The notes under the pieces: generated by a model
Told to the model about the DNA's origin: nothing
Database searches by the model: none
Seen by the model: only the letters and a program-made list of their open reading frames with translations
Made by a program: the position numbers and the translations under genes
Part shown: piece by piece, positions 27,434-36,860 of the stretch
Position numbering within the stretch: the stretch's first letter is position 1
How the letters are laid out: every line of letters starts with the position of its first letter
DNA from: Nisaea sediminum
Lineage (GTDB): Bacteria; Pseudomonadota; Alphaproteobacteria; Thalassobaculales; Thalassobaculaceae
Assembly: GCF_014904705.1 (NCBI RefSeq)
Contig: NZ_JACZCQ010000003.1
Span: 620,001 to 684,000 of the forward strand
Length of the DNA stretch: 64,000 bases
Direction of reading: 5' to 3'

Positions 27434-29440
27434 ATGTATTTCAGCAAACACATTCCCATATTTTTTGTATCGTTAATTACCTTCTGCGCCTTCTCTGCGG
27501 GCGCGTCCGCCGAGCCGGTCACAGAGATCGGAAGCACAACCTCCGCGACAGCGCTCTTGCCGCGCACCATCCTGTTCGACACCGACGGCTCACTCACCCC
27601 CGCCCAGGCACTCGACCGCCTGACAACTCCCGGCGCCGCGGAAGAGACCCGGGTGTTCAGCCACGGCTATATCCCCGACACACTCTGGGCCCGGATCGTG
27701 CTGCAGGTCGCGCCGGACGCGGCCGGCCTCTGGTATCTCAGCCTCGAACTGCCGAACTTCGACCGGCTCCAGGTCTTCCGCGTGCCCGAGGACGGCGTGC
27801 CGGTTCCCTTCGTCGAGCTTGGTGACCATGCGACGCCGGTCACCGACATCCGCACCCGCTATCACATTGCCCCCATGGAAATCGCCGAGGGGAGGACGGT
27901 CCTGCTGGTCCGAGGCAGGACAAGCAGCACGGTGACCCTCGACCTGAAACTCCGCAGGCTCGACCAGCTTCTCGAGGCGGAGCAGGACTATTTCGCGGTA
28001 CAGGCCTTCTACCTCGGCATTGCGGCCGTCTTTGCCCTTTCGGCGCTCGGACTCTTTGCCTATACCCGCCAGGCCATCTACCTGGTCTATCTCTTCAATC
28101 TGATCGCCCATTCGGGTGTCTGGCTGCTGATCAACGGAACCGGCCCCGGTCATCTCTGGCCGGAGTTCGCCAAGACATATTCGGTCGACCCGCATTTCTT
28201 CGTCGCGATGACCATCGTCGGGACCGCCGCTTTCGCGGCGATCTTCCTCTCGACGGCGCGGATCCCCCAGACCGTCCGACTGATGATCTGGGTCGTTGCC
28301 GCAACAGGCCTCGCCCTGATGGCGCTCTGCGCACTTGTCCCGGAGGACCAGCGCTACTGGGCAAACAGCCTGGTCAGCACGATTGTCCTGCCGGGCGCCG
28401 GCATCCTCTTCATGCTGACGGCGGTCGGCCTGTTCCGCGGCGAACCGGCCGCCCGCCCCCTGATGCTGACCTGGACGGGCCTCGGCGCCGCCGTCGCCCT
28501 CGCCACCATGCGTGACCTCGGCGTGATCCCGAGCAATGCCCTCACCCTGACCGGGGCACAATTGGGGTCGGTCTTCGAAATGATCGTCTTCGCCTACATG
28601 CTGCTGCAGCGCCTCGGCCGGGTGCAGAGCGAGAAGGAAGACATCCAGCGCGAGGCGCTGGCCGCGGCCCGGGAGCAAGAGAAGGTTCTCGAACGCAGGG
28701 TCACCGAACGGACATCGGAGCTCGATGCCGCGATCGAGCGTGAACGGGATGCGCGCCGGTTGCAGCAGCAGTTCGTCGCCATGGTCAGTCACGAGTTCCG
28801 CAATCCGCTCGCGATCATCGACTCAGCCGCGCAGAATCTGACGACGCGCGAGCCGGAGGATAGCGGGCGGCTGGACAAGATCCGCGCCTCGGTGCGGCGT
28901 CTCAGGCGGATGATCGACACCTGCCTGATCGACGAGAGGATCGAAGGCGGCGCGATGCTGCTGCAGGCAGAACGTCTCGAGATCTGCGAGCTGGTCGAGG
29001 ATGCGGCCGAAATGCTGAAGACCGCGAACCAGGACCGTCCGTTCGACCTTGACCTTCCGGAGACGCCCGTCATCCTGACCGCCGACCCCCGCCTTCTGGA
29101 AGTAGCGATCTCGAACGTGCTCGACAATGCGGTCAAATACGCTCCGTCCGGGACACCGATCAACGTCTCGGTCACCTCAGACGAGAACTCTGCCGAGATC
29201 ACAGTTACGGACCAGGGCCCCGGAATAGTCGCATCCGAAAGGGAGCGGATCTTCGAACGTTACTATCGCTCGGAGGAAAACGCCCGGGGCACGCGCGGCG
29301 CCGGTCTCGGTCTTCACCTTGTCCGCTCGATTGTGACCGCGCACGGCGGCACGGTTCGTTGCGATGGGGGTTCATCGGGTGGTACCCGCTTCCTCATCCG
29401 CCTGCCCCTCACCTCTTCAATGACGGACCTCTCCGCATGA
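27434..29440 (+). CDS. 7TMR-DISM sensor histidine kinase
   Basis: About 668 residues from ATG 27434, which gives a signal sequence (a GTG at 27416 is possible). Domains in order: periplasmic 7TMR-DISMED2-like sensor (about 30-185), seven membrane helices (about 190-400), a coiled coil, the HisKA dimerisation domain with the phospho-accepting His in VSHEFRNPLA (about 453) and an ATPase domain (NVLDNAVKYAP, DQGPGI, GAGLGL). DISM sensors are thought to detect carbohydrates or other small ligands. Its stop overlaps the regulator's start (ATGA). Confidence 0.9.
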   Translation: MYFSKHIPIFFVSLITFCAFSAGASAEPVTEIGSTTSATALLPRTILFDTDGSLTPAQALDRLTTPGAAEETRVFSHGYIPDTLWARIVLQVAPDAAGLWYLSLELPNFDRLQVFRVPEDGVPVPFVELGDHATPVTDIRTRYHIAPMEIAEGRTVLLVRGRTSSTVTLDLKLRRLDQLLEAEQDYFAVQAFYLGIAAVFALSALGLFAYTRQAIYLVYLFNLIAHSGVWLLINGTGPGHLWPEFAKTYSVDPHFFVAMTIVGTAAFAAIFLSTARIPQTVRLMIWVVAATGLALMALCALVPEDQRYWANSLVSTIVLPGAGILFMLTAVGLFRGEPAARPLMLTWTGLGAAVALATMRDLGVIPSNALTLTGAQLGSVFEMIVFAYMLLQRLGRVQSEKEDIQREALAAAREQEKVLERRVTERTSELDAAIERERDARRLQQQFVAMVSHEFRNPLAIIDSAAQNLTTREPEDSGRLDKIRASVRRLRRMIDTCLIDERIEGGAMLLQAERLEICELVEDAAEMLKTANQDRPFDLDLPETPVILTADPRLLEVAISNVLDNAVKYAPSGTPINVSVTSDENSAEITVTDQGPGIVASERERIFERYYRSEENARGTRGAGLGLHLVRSIVTAHGGTVRCDGGSSGGTRFLIRLPLTSSMTDLSA

Positions 29441-30156
29441 CGAGCAGCACCACCGGTTCCACAATCTCCGTCATCGTCGTGGAGGACGAACGGGAACTCC
29501 TCGAAGAGGTCGTCGCCTTCCTGACAGCGCGCGGCATGGATGTCCGCAGCGCTTCAGACGGTCGCACTTTCTGGCAACATTTCGAGGAGCGGGTGCCGGA
29601 CGTGGTGGTGCTGGATCTCGGGCTGGCCGCAGAGAGCGGCGCGGAAATCGCCGCGGCGGCACGTGCACGCGAGCCGTCTCTCGGGATCGTCATGGCAACG
29701 GCACGCGGATCGGTGCAGGACCGGATTGACGGCTACGAAACCGGCGCGAACGTGTATCTGGTAAAGCCGGTCGACCTCGGCGAACTTGCGGCGGCCGTGC
29801 AATCGATCCAGCGACAGCGCGAACGCAACGTTCCAAGAGACCGCCAGGAGAGCTCGTCCTGGAACCTGAACCTGCTCTCATGGCAGCTGACCGCGCCGGA
29901 CGGTCAGTCCATACAATTGACGCGGGCGGAATCCCAGCTCCTCGACTGTCTGACGGAGGCCCCCGGAAAACCGGTTTCCCGTTTCGAGATCGGCAGGCGC
30001 ATGGGGAAGTCCGAGTATCTTGAGGACCATCGCTTCGTCGATCAGGTGATCCGGCGCTTGCGGCGCAAGATCGAGGCCCAGCTCGGGACGGACGCGCCGA
30101 TCGGCTCGGCACACGGACAGGGTTACTACTTTATGCAATCGGTGATCCGCGGGTAG
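29437..30156 (+). CDS. OmpR-family response regulator
   Basis: 239 residues. The receiver domain has acidic residues at 16-17, the phosphorylated Asp60 (VVVLDLG) and Lys in YLVKPVD. A winged-helix DNA-binding domain fills the last ~95 residues (ending GSAHGQGYYF, the typical wing). It is translationally coupled to the upstream histidine kinase. The next gene encodes a large secreted RTX protein, whose upstream region carries a 10-base-spaced direct repeat, so it may be a target. Confidence 0.9.
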   Translation: MTSSTTGSTISVIVVEDERELLEEVVAFLTARGMDVRSASDGRTFWQHFEERVPDVVVLDLGLAAESGAEIAAAARAREPSLGIVMATARGSVQDRIDGYETGANVYLVKPVDLGELAAAVQSIQRQRERNVPRDRQESSSWNLNLLSWQLTAPDGQSIQLTRAESQLLDCLTEAPGKPVSRFEIGRRMGKSEYLEDHRFVDQVIRRLRRKIEAQLGTDAPIGSAHGQGYYFMQSVIRG

Positions 30157-30283
30157 GGATCCGTCACCTCCACGCGAAGCAGTCGCCCGATTAACCGCAA
30201 TGAGTTTACGTTCATAAATGAACCTTTGATAATTTCTTTCACATTCCCCGTTAACCTCAATAATCGCTTTAAAACAAATAGTT

Positions 30284-30298
30284 GTCACAAATCGTCAC
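30284..30298. promoter_or_regulatory. Direct repeat upstream of the RTX protein gene
   Basis: GTCAC recurs at 30284-30288 and 30294-30298, exactly 10 bases apart, in an AT-rich 237-base gap between the response regulator and the RTX gene. OmpR-family regulators bind such one-turn direct repeats. A short repeat like this can arise by chance. Confidence 0.3.
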
Positions 30299-30393
30299 TT
30301 TTGCATCGTTGACGAAGATCAATCTTGTCTCAACCATAAATGCTCTGAGTTCAAACATCTTTTCGGCATCTTCCGGTGCCGGGGGTTCCAGAT

Positions 30394-33300
30394 ATGAGCA
30401 GAACAGTTGCGGCACCGTCCTGCGGATCCGCCGGCAAGCGATATGGTATTGCGACACCGTCGAGCGTTTCAGCCCGGCAGAGCGAAAACGGGCTGATTGC
30501 GACGGGACGAAGCGTCGCCATTGTCGACCCTCGGGCCGTGGCGGATCGGGGATCCCCAAGACAGCTGTTTCCCGCAGCCGATCTCAGGTTCATTGACCCT
30601 TCGCGCGACGGGTTGCGGCAGATCGCCGAAATCCTCGGCTCATTCGGTCCCCTCGACGCCCTCTACATCATGGCCCATGGCGCGCCGGGGCAAATCCAGC
30701 TGGGCGCTTTTCCGATCGACGCAGCTGCGCTCGCCTCGGCGGCCGACACGGTCGGCGCAATCCGTGCACGTCTCGCGGGCGCGGATGTCAGGCTCATCGC
30801 CTGCGAAAGCGGCAAGGGAAGAACCGGACGGGCCTTCCTCGAGGCTCTCGCCTGCAGCTTCGGAGCGCCGGTTTCCGCCTTTGAGGATCGCGTCGGCGCC
30901 GGCAATGACGGCGGCCGCCTATATGTCGCAGGCGGCCAGATGCGCCATATGCCGGGTGTAACCCGGGGCGCCCTCGCCAGCCATCCCGGCGCCTTGGGGA
31001 CCAATTTCAATGCCCCCTCCTCCAGCGGGAGTTCAAGCACCCTCAACAGCTTCGGCCAAATCTGGGCTGACGAGAATCCCGGCGACGCAGACGCCATCCG
31101 GCTCGGTTCGAGCGTCACGTCGATCGACCTGACAACCGGGGTCACCATCACCAGTTCGGCCGCGAACTATTCCGCCTCGAGCAGCACGGTCACGATCTCG
31201 AGCAGCACGGCCCAGACGATTACAGTCTCCTCGGGCGCGAAATTCACCATCGGCAAGACCGGGGAGTCCGGTCAGACATTCGTCATCTCGGCCAAGATCA
31301 CCGGCGCCGGCGGCGTCGCGTCCAACAATGCGACGCTGACCCTCTCCGGCTCGAACGATTTCTCAGGCGGCCTCACGATCACCGGCGGCGGTTCGGCAAG
31401 CGTGAGCACTGCCGGCGCGCTCGGCAGCGGAACGATCACCCTCGACAACGGCACGCTCGTCAAAACCGGCAACAACGTTACATCGGCAAACGCATTCACC
31501 GTCGGGTCTGGCGGCGGCACGATCAAGGTCGACGAGAATCTCTTCTTTCATAACGGCACCATATCGGACGGCAGCGCCGGCTATGCACTGACAAAATCCG
31601 GGGACGGCACCGCCCTGATCCAGGGTGTGAGCACCGACTTCACCGGCACGGTGAACATCACCGGGGGCACCCTTGTCCTGAACGCCTCGGATGCGGACAG
31701 CGCACTCGCCAAGGCAACGTTCAATCCGACCACCGGCACTCTGCAGACCAGCAGCGAAGAGACGATCGGCGGGCTGAAGGGTTCCGGGTCGGTTGCCCTG
31801 CCGGCCGGCAATCTGACGATCAACCAGAGCGCCGACACGACCTTCAGCGGGGTTATCAGCGGCTCGCGCGGCGTCATAAAGAGCGGTGACGGAACGCTGG
31901 TTCTGACCGGGAGCAACACCTATAGCGGGAGCGACGGCACAACCGTTTCCGGCGGCACACTCGTGGTCAATGGCTCGATCGGCAATACAAATGCGGTAAA
32001 GGTCGAGTCCGGAGGAAAGCTCGCCGGCAACGGGACCGTGACCGGCTCCCTCTCCCTGAAAGACGGGGCGCAGTTCGGACGGGCCGGCGAGGTCGACGGC
32101 GGGCTGACCGTCAACGGTAACAAGACAATCGGCGTCGCCGGGGGAAGTACCACGACCTTCCACGTCGACGTGAAGACCGACGGCAATGGCAGTTTCACCT
32201 ACGACGTCCTGAAAGGCGGTGGCACCTATACGATCTCGGATGCCACCCTGACCGTCGCCTCCGACGGCAGCACGAAGCAGGGCGATGTCCTCACGGTTAT
32301 CGACAATACCGGCACCGGCGCCATAACCGGTACTTTCACGGATCTCGCCGAAGGCGCCACCTTCAGCTCCGGCGGGCGAACCTACAAGATCAGCTATGTC
32401 GGCGGCACCGGCAACGACGTGACCCTGACGGATTTTGTCGCGCCGGCCACCGGCAGCGGCAGCTCATCCGGCGGGAGTTCCGGCAGCGGCCTTACCGTGA
32501 CGAACCAGTCCACCGCCGACACCGCCGGCACAGCCACCAGCCGGACGCTGGTCAACAGTTCGGGTGGCAAGGCGACCGGCGCACTGGTCGAGAATACCGG
32601 CAACGGCAACCTCGTCACCGCGACCCTGCCGTCCGGCGTCTCGCTGACGAACAGGGGGACGTCCTCCGCCGAAGTCAGCAGTACCGCGAGCACCACGCTG
32701 ACCGGCGAGATCCGGAGCACCGAACCCTCCTCGACGGACCAGAGTTTTCTCGACGGGCATGGTCAGACCTTTCTGGCCAAGAATTCCGGTATGTCGATGG
32801 ATATCCGCTCGATCAGCTTCTCGAGCACGGGAACCGAGGCACAGACGGTACAGATCACCGGCGAATCCACGAACGGCGGCGAGGCTTTCGTCATCGACAC
32901 CGGCGGCCTGCCGGTGGGCTCGACCCTGCAGATCGACAATATCGAGTTCGCGGCGATCGTGGGCAATGCGACGGTCACCGGCGGCGCGGGTCAGAACTAT
33001 GTCGTCGGTGACGATGCGACCCAGTTCATCTCCTGCGGCGACGAGGACGACACACTGGCCGGTGGCGGTGGGAACGACACGGTCGGCTCGGGCTGGGGCG
33101 AGGATATCGTCTACGGCAACCAGGGCACCGACTATGTCTTCGGCGGCGGCGGCATGGACACGCTCTATGGCGGCCAGGACACGGACACGGTGTTCGGCGG
33201 CAACGACAACGATGTGCTCTACGGCAACAAAGGCGCGGACACGCTGTCGGGCGGCGAGAACGCGGACCTGCTGTTCGGCGGCCAGGACAACGACATCGTC

Positions 33301-33669
33301 TACGGCAATACCGGCAATGACAGCCTTTCCGGCAATTTCGGCGACGACACGCTCTATGGCGGACAGGGGAACGACCTGATCTCCGGCAGCGAAGGCAACG
33401 ACTTCATCGCCGGCAATCGCGGCGACGATACGCTTGTCGGCGGAGACGGAGCGGACAGCTTCATCTTCGAGTTCGGCGGCGGCAACGACACGGTCGCGGA
33501 CTTCACAGCCGGAACCGACGCCCTGGTGCTGCGGAGCGGTCTCACGGTCGCAAGCGGAACGGAAACAGCCGGCAACACCGTGGTCACCTTCTCCGACGGC
33601 GGCACAGTCACCGTCATCGGGGTCTCCAAGACAGATCTCGCCGCCTCCACCGGCTGGGAATTCGGCTAG
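30394..33669 (+). CDS. Large secreted DUF4347 / beta-strand-repeat / RTX protein
   Basis: About 1091 residues from ATG 30394. Residues ~35-195 match DUF4347 (YIMAHGAPGQIQLG, RLIACESGKGRTGRAFLEAL). The middle (about 210-670) holds autotransporter-associated beta-strand repeats rich in Ser, Thr and Gly (for example SGGLTITGGG, NTYSGSDGTTVSGGTLVVNG). Residues ~885-1030 are RTX Ca2+-binding nonapeptides (GGQGNDLIS type). No N-terminal signal peptide is evident, so type I secretion is expected; no type I exporter is in the window. Probable surface adhesin or matrix protein. Confidence 0.85.
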   Translation: MSRTVAAPSCGSAGKRYGIATPSSVSARQSENGLIATGRSVAIVDPRAVADRGSPRQLFPAADLRFIDPSRDGLRQIAEILGSFGPLDALYIMAHGAPGQIQLGAFPIDAAALASAADTVGAIRARLAGADVRLIACESGKGRTGRAFLEALACSFGAPVSAFEDRVGAGNDGGRLYVAGGQMRHMPGVTRGALASHPGALGTNFNAPSSSGSSSTLNSFGQIWADENPGDADAIRLGSSVTSIDLTTGVTITSSAANYSASSSTVTISSSTAQTITVSSGAKFTIGKTGESGQTFVISAKITGAGGVASNNATLTLSGSNDFSGGLTITGGGSASVSTAGALGSGTITLDNGTLVKTGNNVTSANAFTVGSGGGTIKVDENLFFHNGTISDGSAGYALTKSGDGTALIQGVSTDFTGTVNITGGTLVLNASDADSALAKATFNPTTGTLQTSSEETIGGLKGSGSVALPAGNLTINQSADTTFSGVISGSRGVIKSGDGTLVLTGSNTYSGSDGTTVSGGTLVVNGSIGNTNAVKVESGGKLAGNGTVTGSLSLKDGAQFGRAGEVDGGLTVNGNKTIGVAGGSTTTFHVDVKTDGNGSFTYDVLKGGGTYTISDATLTVASDGSTKQGDVLTVIDNTGTGAITGTFTDLAEGATFSSGGRTYKISYVGGTGNDVTLTDFVAPATGSGSSSGGSSGSGLTVTNQSTADTAGTATSRTLVNSSGGKATGALVENTGNGNLVTATLPSGVSLTNRGTSSAEVSSTASTTLTGEIRSTEPSSTDQSFLDGHGQTFLAKNSGMSMDIRSISFSSTGTEAQTVQITGESTNGGEAFVIDTGGLPVGSTLQIDNIEFAAIVGNATVTGGAGQNYVVGDDATQFISCGDEDDTLAGGGGNDTVGSGWGEDIVYGNQGTDYVFGGGGMDTLYGGQDTDTVFGGNDNDVLYGNKGADTLSGGENADLLFGGQDNDIVYGNTGNDSLSGNFGDDTLYGGQGNDLISGSEGNDFIAGNRGDDTLVGGDGADSFIFEFGGGNDTVADFTAGTDALVLRSGLTVASGTETAGNTVVTFSDGGTVTVIGVSKTDLAASTGWEFG
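33060..33480 (+). repeat. RTX nonapeptide repeat coding array
   Basis: About 15 tandem Gly/Asp-rich nonapeptides (G-G-x-G-x-D-x-h-x), imperfect at DNA level, encoding the Ca2+-binding beta-roll of the secreted protein. Such DNA is prone to repeat-number change. Confidence 0.8.
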
Positions 33670-33792
33670 CGTCAGCTTCGAAAACAACGCTGTTCGGAAC
33701 CAATCCCGCTCCATTTTCGCTGCTGCCGCAGTGCAGCAATCCAGCTATAGTCGCCCCTCCAAGAGAAACAAATCCGACTTTGGGGGGTAACA

Positions 33793-34569
33793 ATGCAGCT
33801 CGATCTCACGGGCAAGCGCGCACTCATCACCGCAGGCGCCGGCGGTCTCGGCCGCCGCACAGCGGAGCTGTTCAGCAATGCCGGCGCGAAAGTGTTCATC
33901 TGCGACATCGACCAGGACCAGCTCGAGAGTGCCCGGGACAAGATCCCGAATCTCGACGGCATGGTGACGGACGTGTCCGACCGAGATGCGCTGAAGACGA
34001 TGTTCGAGACCGGCCTCGACTATCTCGGCGGGCTGGACATCCTCGTGAACAATGCGGGCACCGCCGGGCCGACCGGGCCGGTCGAAGGCGTCGACATCAA
34101 TGACTGGATGGCCTGCATCGAGATCAACCTGACCTGCACCTTCCTGATGACCCAGATGGCCGTTCCCCATCTGCGTGAGGCCGGTGGCGGCGCGATCGTC
34201 AACCTGTCCTCGGCGGCCGGCAAGTTCGGCTTCCCGATGCGGAGCCCCTATTCGGCGGCCAAGTGGGGCATCGTCGGCTTCACCCGGACCGTCGCGATGG
34301 AACTCGGACCGGACAAAATCCGCTGCAACTGCGTGCAGCCGGGCCCCGTCGAGGGCGACCGTATCGACCGCGTCATCAAGGCGAAGGCGGCGGCGGCGAA
34401 CATCTCCGAGAACCAGATGCGCAGCGAGATGACCTCGATCGCCTCGCTCAAAGAGTTCGTCACGGCCGACGATATCGCCTCCATGATCCTGTTCCTCTGC
34501 TCGAGTGCCGGCAAACATATCACCGGACAGTCGATCAGTGTCGATGGCGGCCTGGAAGGACTGGTCTAA
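33793..34569 (+). CDS. SDR family oxidoreductase
   Basis: A 258-residue classical SDR: cofactor motif TAGAGGLG (residues ~13-20), NNAG, the catalytic Ser in NLSSAAGKFG and YSAAK, and the C-terminal GQSISVDGGLEGLV. GGGGGG lies eight bases before the ATG. The DMT transporter gene starts immediately after the stop, so they form a two-gene unit. Substrate unknown; the pairing with a transporter suggests a small polar metabolite. Confidence 0.87.
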   Translation: MQLDLTGKRALITAGAGGLGRRTAELFSNAGAKVFICDIDQDQLESARDKIPNLDGMVTDVSDRDALKTMFETGLDYLGGLDILVNNAGTAGPTGPVEGVDINDWMACIEINLTCTFLMTQMAVPHLREAGGGAIVNLSSAAGKFGFPMRSPYSAAKWGIVGFTRTVAMELGPDKIRCNCVQPGPVEGDRIDRVIKAKAAAANISENQMRSEMTSIASLKEFVTADDIASMILFLCSSAGKHITGQSISVDGGLEGLV

Positions 34570-35478
34570 GTGAAAACCGGAGCGCTCTCGAACAACCTGC
34601 AGGGAGCGCTCTGGATCCTCGCCTCTTGCCTCGCGGCAACGGTAATGACCGTCGGGGTCAAGATCTCCTCCGACGGTCTGGCCTCGACGCAGATCGTCTT
34701 TGTGCGCTGCGTCCTTTCGCTCGCCATGACGATCCCGTTCCTGATCGGCTCCGGCAAACGCGTGCTGTTCAGCCGGCGCTGGAAAATGCATCTGCTCCGA
34801 GGCGCGATCGGCGCGATTTCGATGAATGCGGGCTTCTACGCGCTCGGCGCGCTGCCGATCACGACCGCCTCGGTGCTGTTCTTCTCGACCCCGCTCTTCA
34901 TGACGGCGCTGGCCGGGCCGATGCTCGGCGAGAAAGTAGGCATCCACCGCTGGGGCGCCACCCTCGTCGGCTTCGCCGGGATCGTCGTGGTGGTCGATCC
35001 GGGCCTTGAGGGGCTGCAGTTCGCCATGCTCTCCGCCCTCGTCAGCGCGGCGCTCTTCGCCGTCATGCTGATCCAGGGCAAAACCCTCTCGAAGGACGAT
35101 CCGCCGGGCACGCTGATGGTCTATTTCATGGTGATCAGTACGCTCGCCAGCATGCCGCCGGCGCTCTCCCACTGGGAATGGCCGGACACAGACCTCTGGA
35201 TCGTCCTCGTCGTGCTCAGCGTCGGCGCCACCGCGCGCGTCTATTTCGACATCAAGGCCTACGCCGTCGGGGAGGCGAGCGCGATTTCGGTGTTCCAGTA
35301 CCTGCGCCTGATCACCATCGCCTTCGCCGGGTATCTCGTCTTCGCGGAGATCCCCGACGAACGCACGATCGTCGGCGCCGGGCTCATCGTCGCCAGCACG
35401 CTCTATATCGCCCAGCGCGAGGCGCTCCGTCAGAGACGGGCGCGCGCCGAGGCGCAAGCGGCGGAATCAGCCGACTGA
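34570..35478 (+). CDS. EamA/DMT-family transporter
   Basis: A 302-residue transporter with ten predicted membrane helices in two EamA repeats (the second begins near GLQFAMLSALVSAALFAV). The start is a GTG directly after the SDR stop codon. DMT carriers export or import small metabolites; substrate cannot be assigned. It converges on the amidase gene with 10 bases between. Confidence 0.85.
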   Translation: MKTGALSNNLQGALWILASCLAATVMTVGVKISSDGLASTQIVFVRCVLSLAMTIPFLIGSGKRVLFSRRWKMHLLRGAIGAISMNAGFYALGALPITTASVLFFSTPLFMTALAGPMLGEKVGIHRWGATLVGFAGIVVVVDPGLEGLQFAMLSALVSAALFAVMLIQGKTLSKDDPPGTLMVYFMVISTLASMPPALSHWEWPDTDLWIVLVVLSVGATARVYFDIKAYAVGEASAISVFQYLRLITIAFAGYLVFAEIPDERTIVGAGLIVASTLYIAQREALRQRRARAEAQAAESAD

Positions 35479-35488
35479 AGTTCCAGGA

Positions 35489-36811
35489 TCAGCCCGCGAG
35501 TTCGCGATCGAGCCAGCGGGCGGTGCGCAGCAGCTTGCCATCCTCACCCGGCTTGCCGACCAGTTGCACGCCGAGCGGCAGACCGTCGAGGCTCAGCCGC
35601 GGCAGGGCCACGCAGGGCACGCCGAGATAGGTCCAGAGACCGTTGAAGATGGGATTGCCGGTCGAGCCGAGGCCTTTCGGCGCCGCGCCGGGTGCCGGAA
35701 GACACAGCACCGCGTCATAGCGATCCAGCAATGCTGCCAGCGCGCCGTTGATCGCTCCGCGCGCCAGTTGCGCTTCGACATAATCGCCGGCACGAACATT
35801 GCGGGCCGCGACCAAACGCGCTTTCAGCAGATCGCTGACCTTGCCCGGGCTGGCCTCGGCATCCGGTCCGTAATAGGTCAGCATTTCCGCCGCCATGACC
35901 GTGGCGTGGAAGTCGAGGATGCGATCGAACGGGGACGGCAGGCTCTCCCTGACGCAGCGCGCGCCGAGACCGTCGACCACACGTTCGATGGCATCGCGCG
36001 CGCCCGCATCCGCCTGCGCCCAGGCCGGCGTCTCGAGAAAGGCGAACCTGGGCGCCGGGGTTTCGAGATTGAGATCGGCGGTAAGGCTGGAACGGCGGCC
36101 GCCGAAGCTGAAGGCATCCGACGCATCGAACGCCGCCATGCTGTCCGTGATCAGCGCCAGGTCCTCCACCGAACGGCCATAAACCCCGACCGTGTCGAGT
36201 GTGTGTGACTGCATCAGCACGCCTTCGCGCGGGATCAGTCCAAGCGACGGCTTCAGGGCATGGATGCCGTTGAACGAGCCGGGCCGGATGACCGAGCCCG
36301 CGGTCTGGGTTCCGAGCGCCAGCATAACCTGGAAATCCGCGACCGCGGCCGCCGAGCCGGCGGAGGATCCGCCCGGCGTATGCTCCGGATTGTGCGGATT
36401 GCGGGTCTTGCTGGGACAGGTGTTCGCGAGCTCGGTGGTCACCGTCTTGCCCATGATCACCGCACCGGCATTGCGCAGCCGGGCGACGCACTCGGCGTCG
36501 CGTCCGGTCCGCTGCCCCCGGTAGAGGTCCGAGCCGTTCTCGGTCGGCATGTCGGCGGTCTCGATGATGTCCTTGATGCCCACCGGCAGGCCGTGCAATG
36601 GGCCGCGCGAGTTGCCCGCCTTGCGATGCCGGTCCGCGGCCCGCGCGCTGGCGAGCGCCAGTTCGGGATCGAGGAAAGCCCAGGCCCGGACGGTTTCGTC
36701 GCGCGCGGCGACGCGGTCCAGGCAGGCGCGCATCATGTCCTCGGCCGAGGCCTCCCCGGAGGCCAGAACCCTGGCGGCTTCGGACGCGGTCAGCTCGTTC
36801 AGTTCGGTCAT
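35489..36811 (-). CDS. Amidase (amidase-signature family)
   Basis: A 440-residue amidase. Lys in GLPVGIKDIIETADMPTENGS, the HTPGGSSAGSAAA loop and nucleophile Ser in TAGSVIRPGSF give the full Ser-cisSer-Lys triad. It lies 49 bases downstream of the GlnT-type ligase on the same strand and may be the last gene of that operon; an enzyme that hydrolyses an amide beside a gamma-glutamyl-amide-forming ligase would make chemical sense, but this is inference. Confidence 0.85.
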   Translation of the reverse strand: MTELNELTASEAARVLASGEASAEDMMRACLDRVAARDETVRAWAFLDPELALASARAADRHRKAGNSRGPLHGLPVGIKDIIETADMPTENGSDLYRGQRTGRDAECVARLRNAGAVIMGKTVTTELANTCPSKTRNPHNPEHTPGGSSAGSAAAVADFQVMLALGTQTAGSVIRPGSFNGIHALKPSLGLIPREGVLMQSHTLDTVGVYGRSVEDLALITDSMAAFDASDAFSFGGRRSSLTADLNLETPAPRFAFLETPAWAQADAGARDAIERVVDGLGARCVRESLPSPFDRILDFHATVMAAEMLTYYGPDAEASPGKVSDLLKARLVAARNVRAGDYVEAQLARGAINGALAALLDRYDAVLCLPAPGAAPKGLGSTGNPIFNGLWTYLGVPCVALPRLSLDGLPLGVQLVGKPGEDGKLLRTARWLDRELAG

Positions 36812-36860
36812 CGGAGGTCCCTCAAAGGCTTGGCAGAATTCTATCAGGGCATCCCGATTT

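Noticed and set aside
33745-35457. 570-codon minus-strand ORF opposite SDR and DMT genes
   Set aside because: Asp/Arg/His-rich shadow of two well-supported genes.
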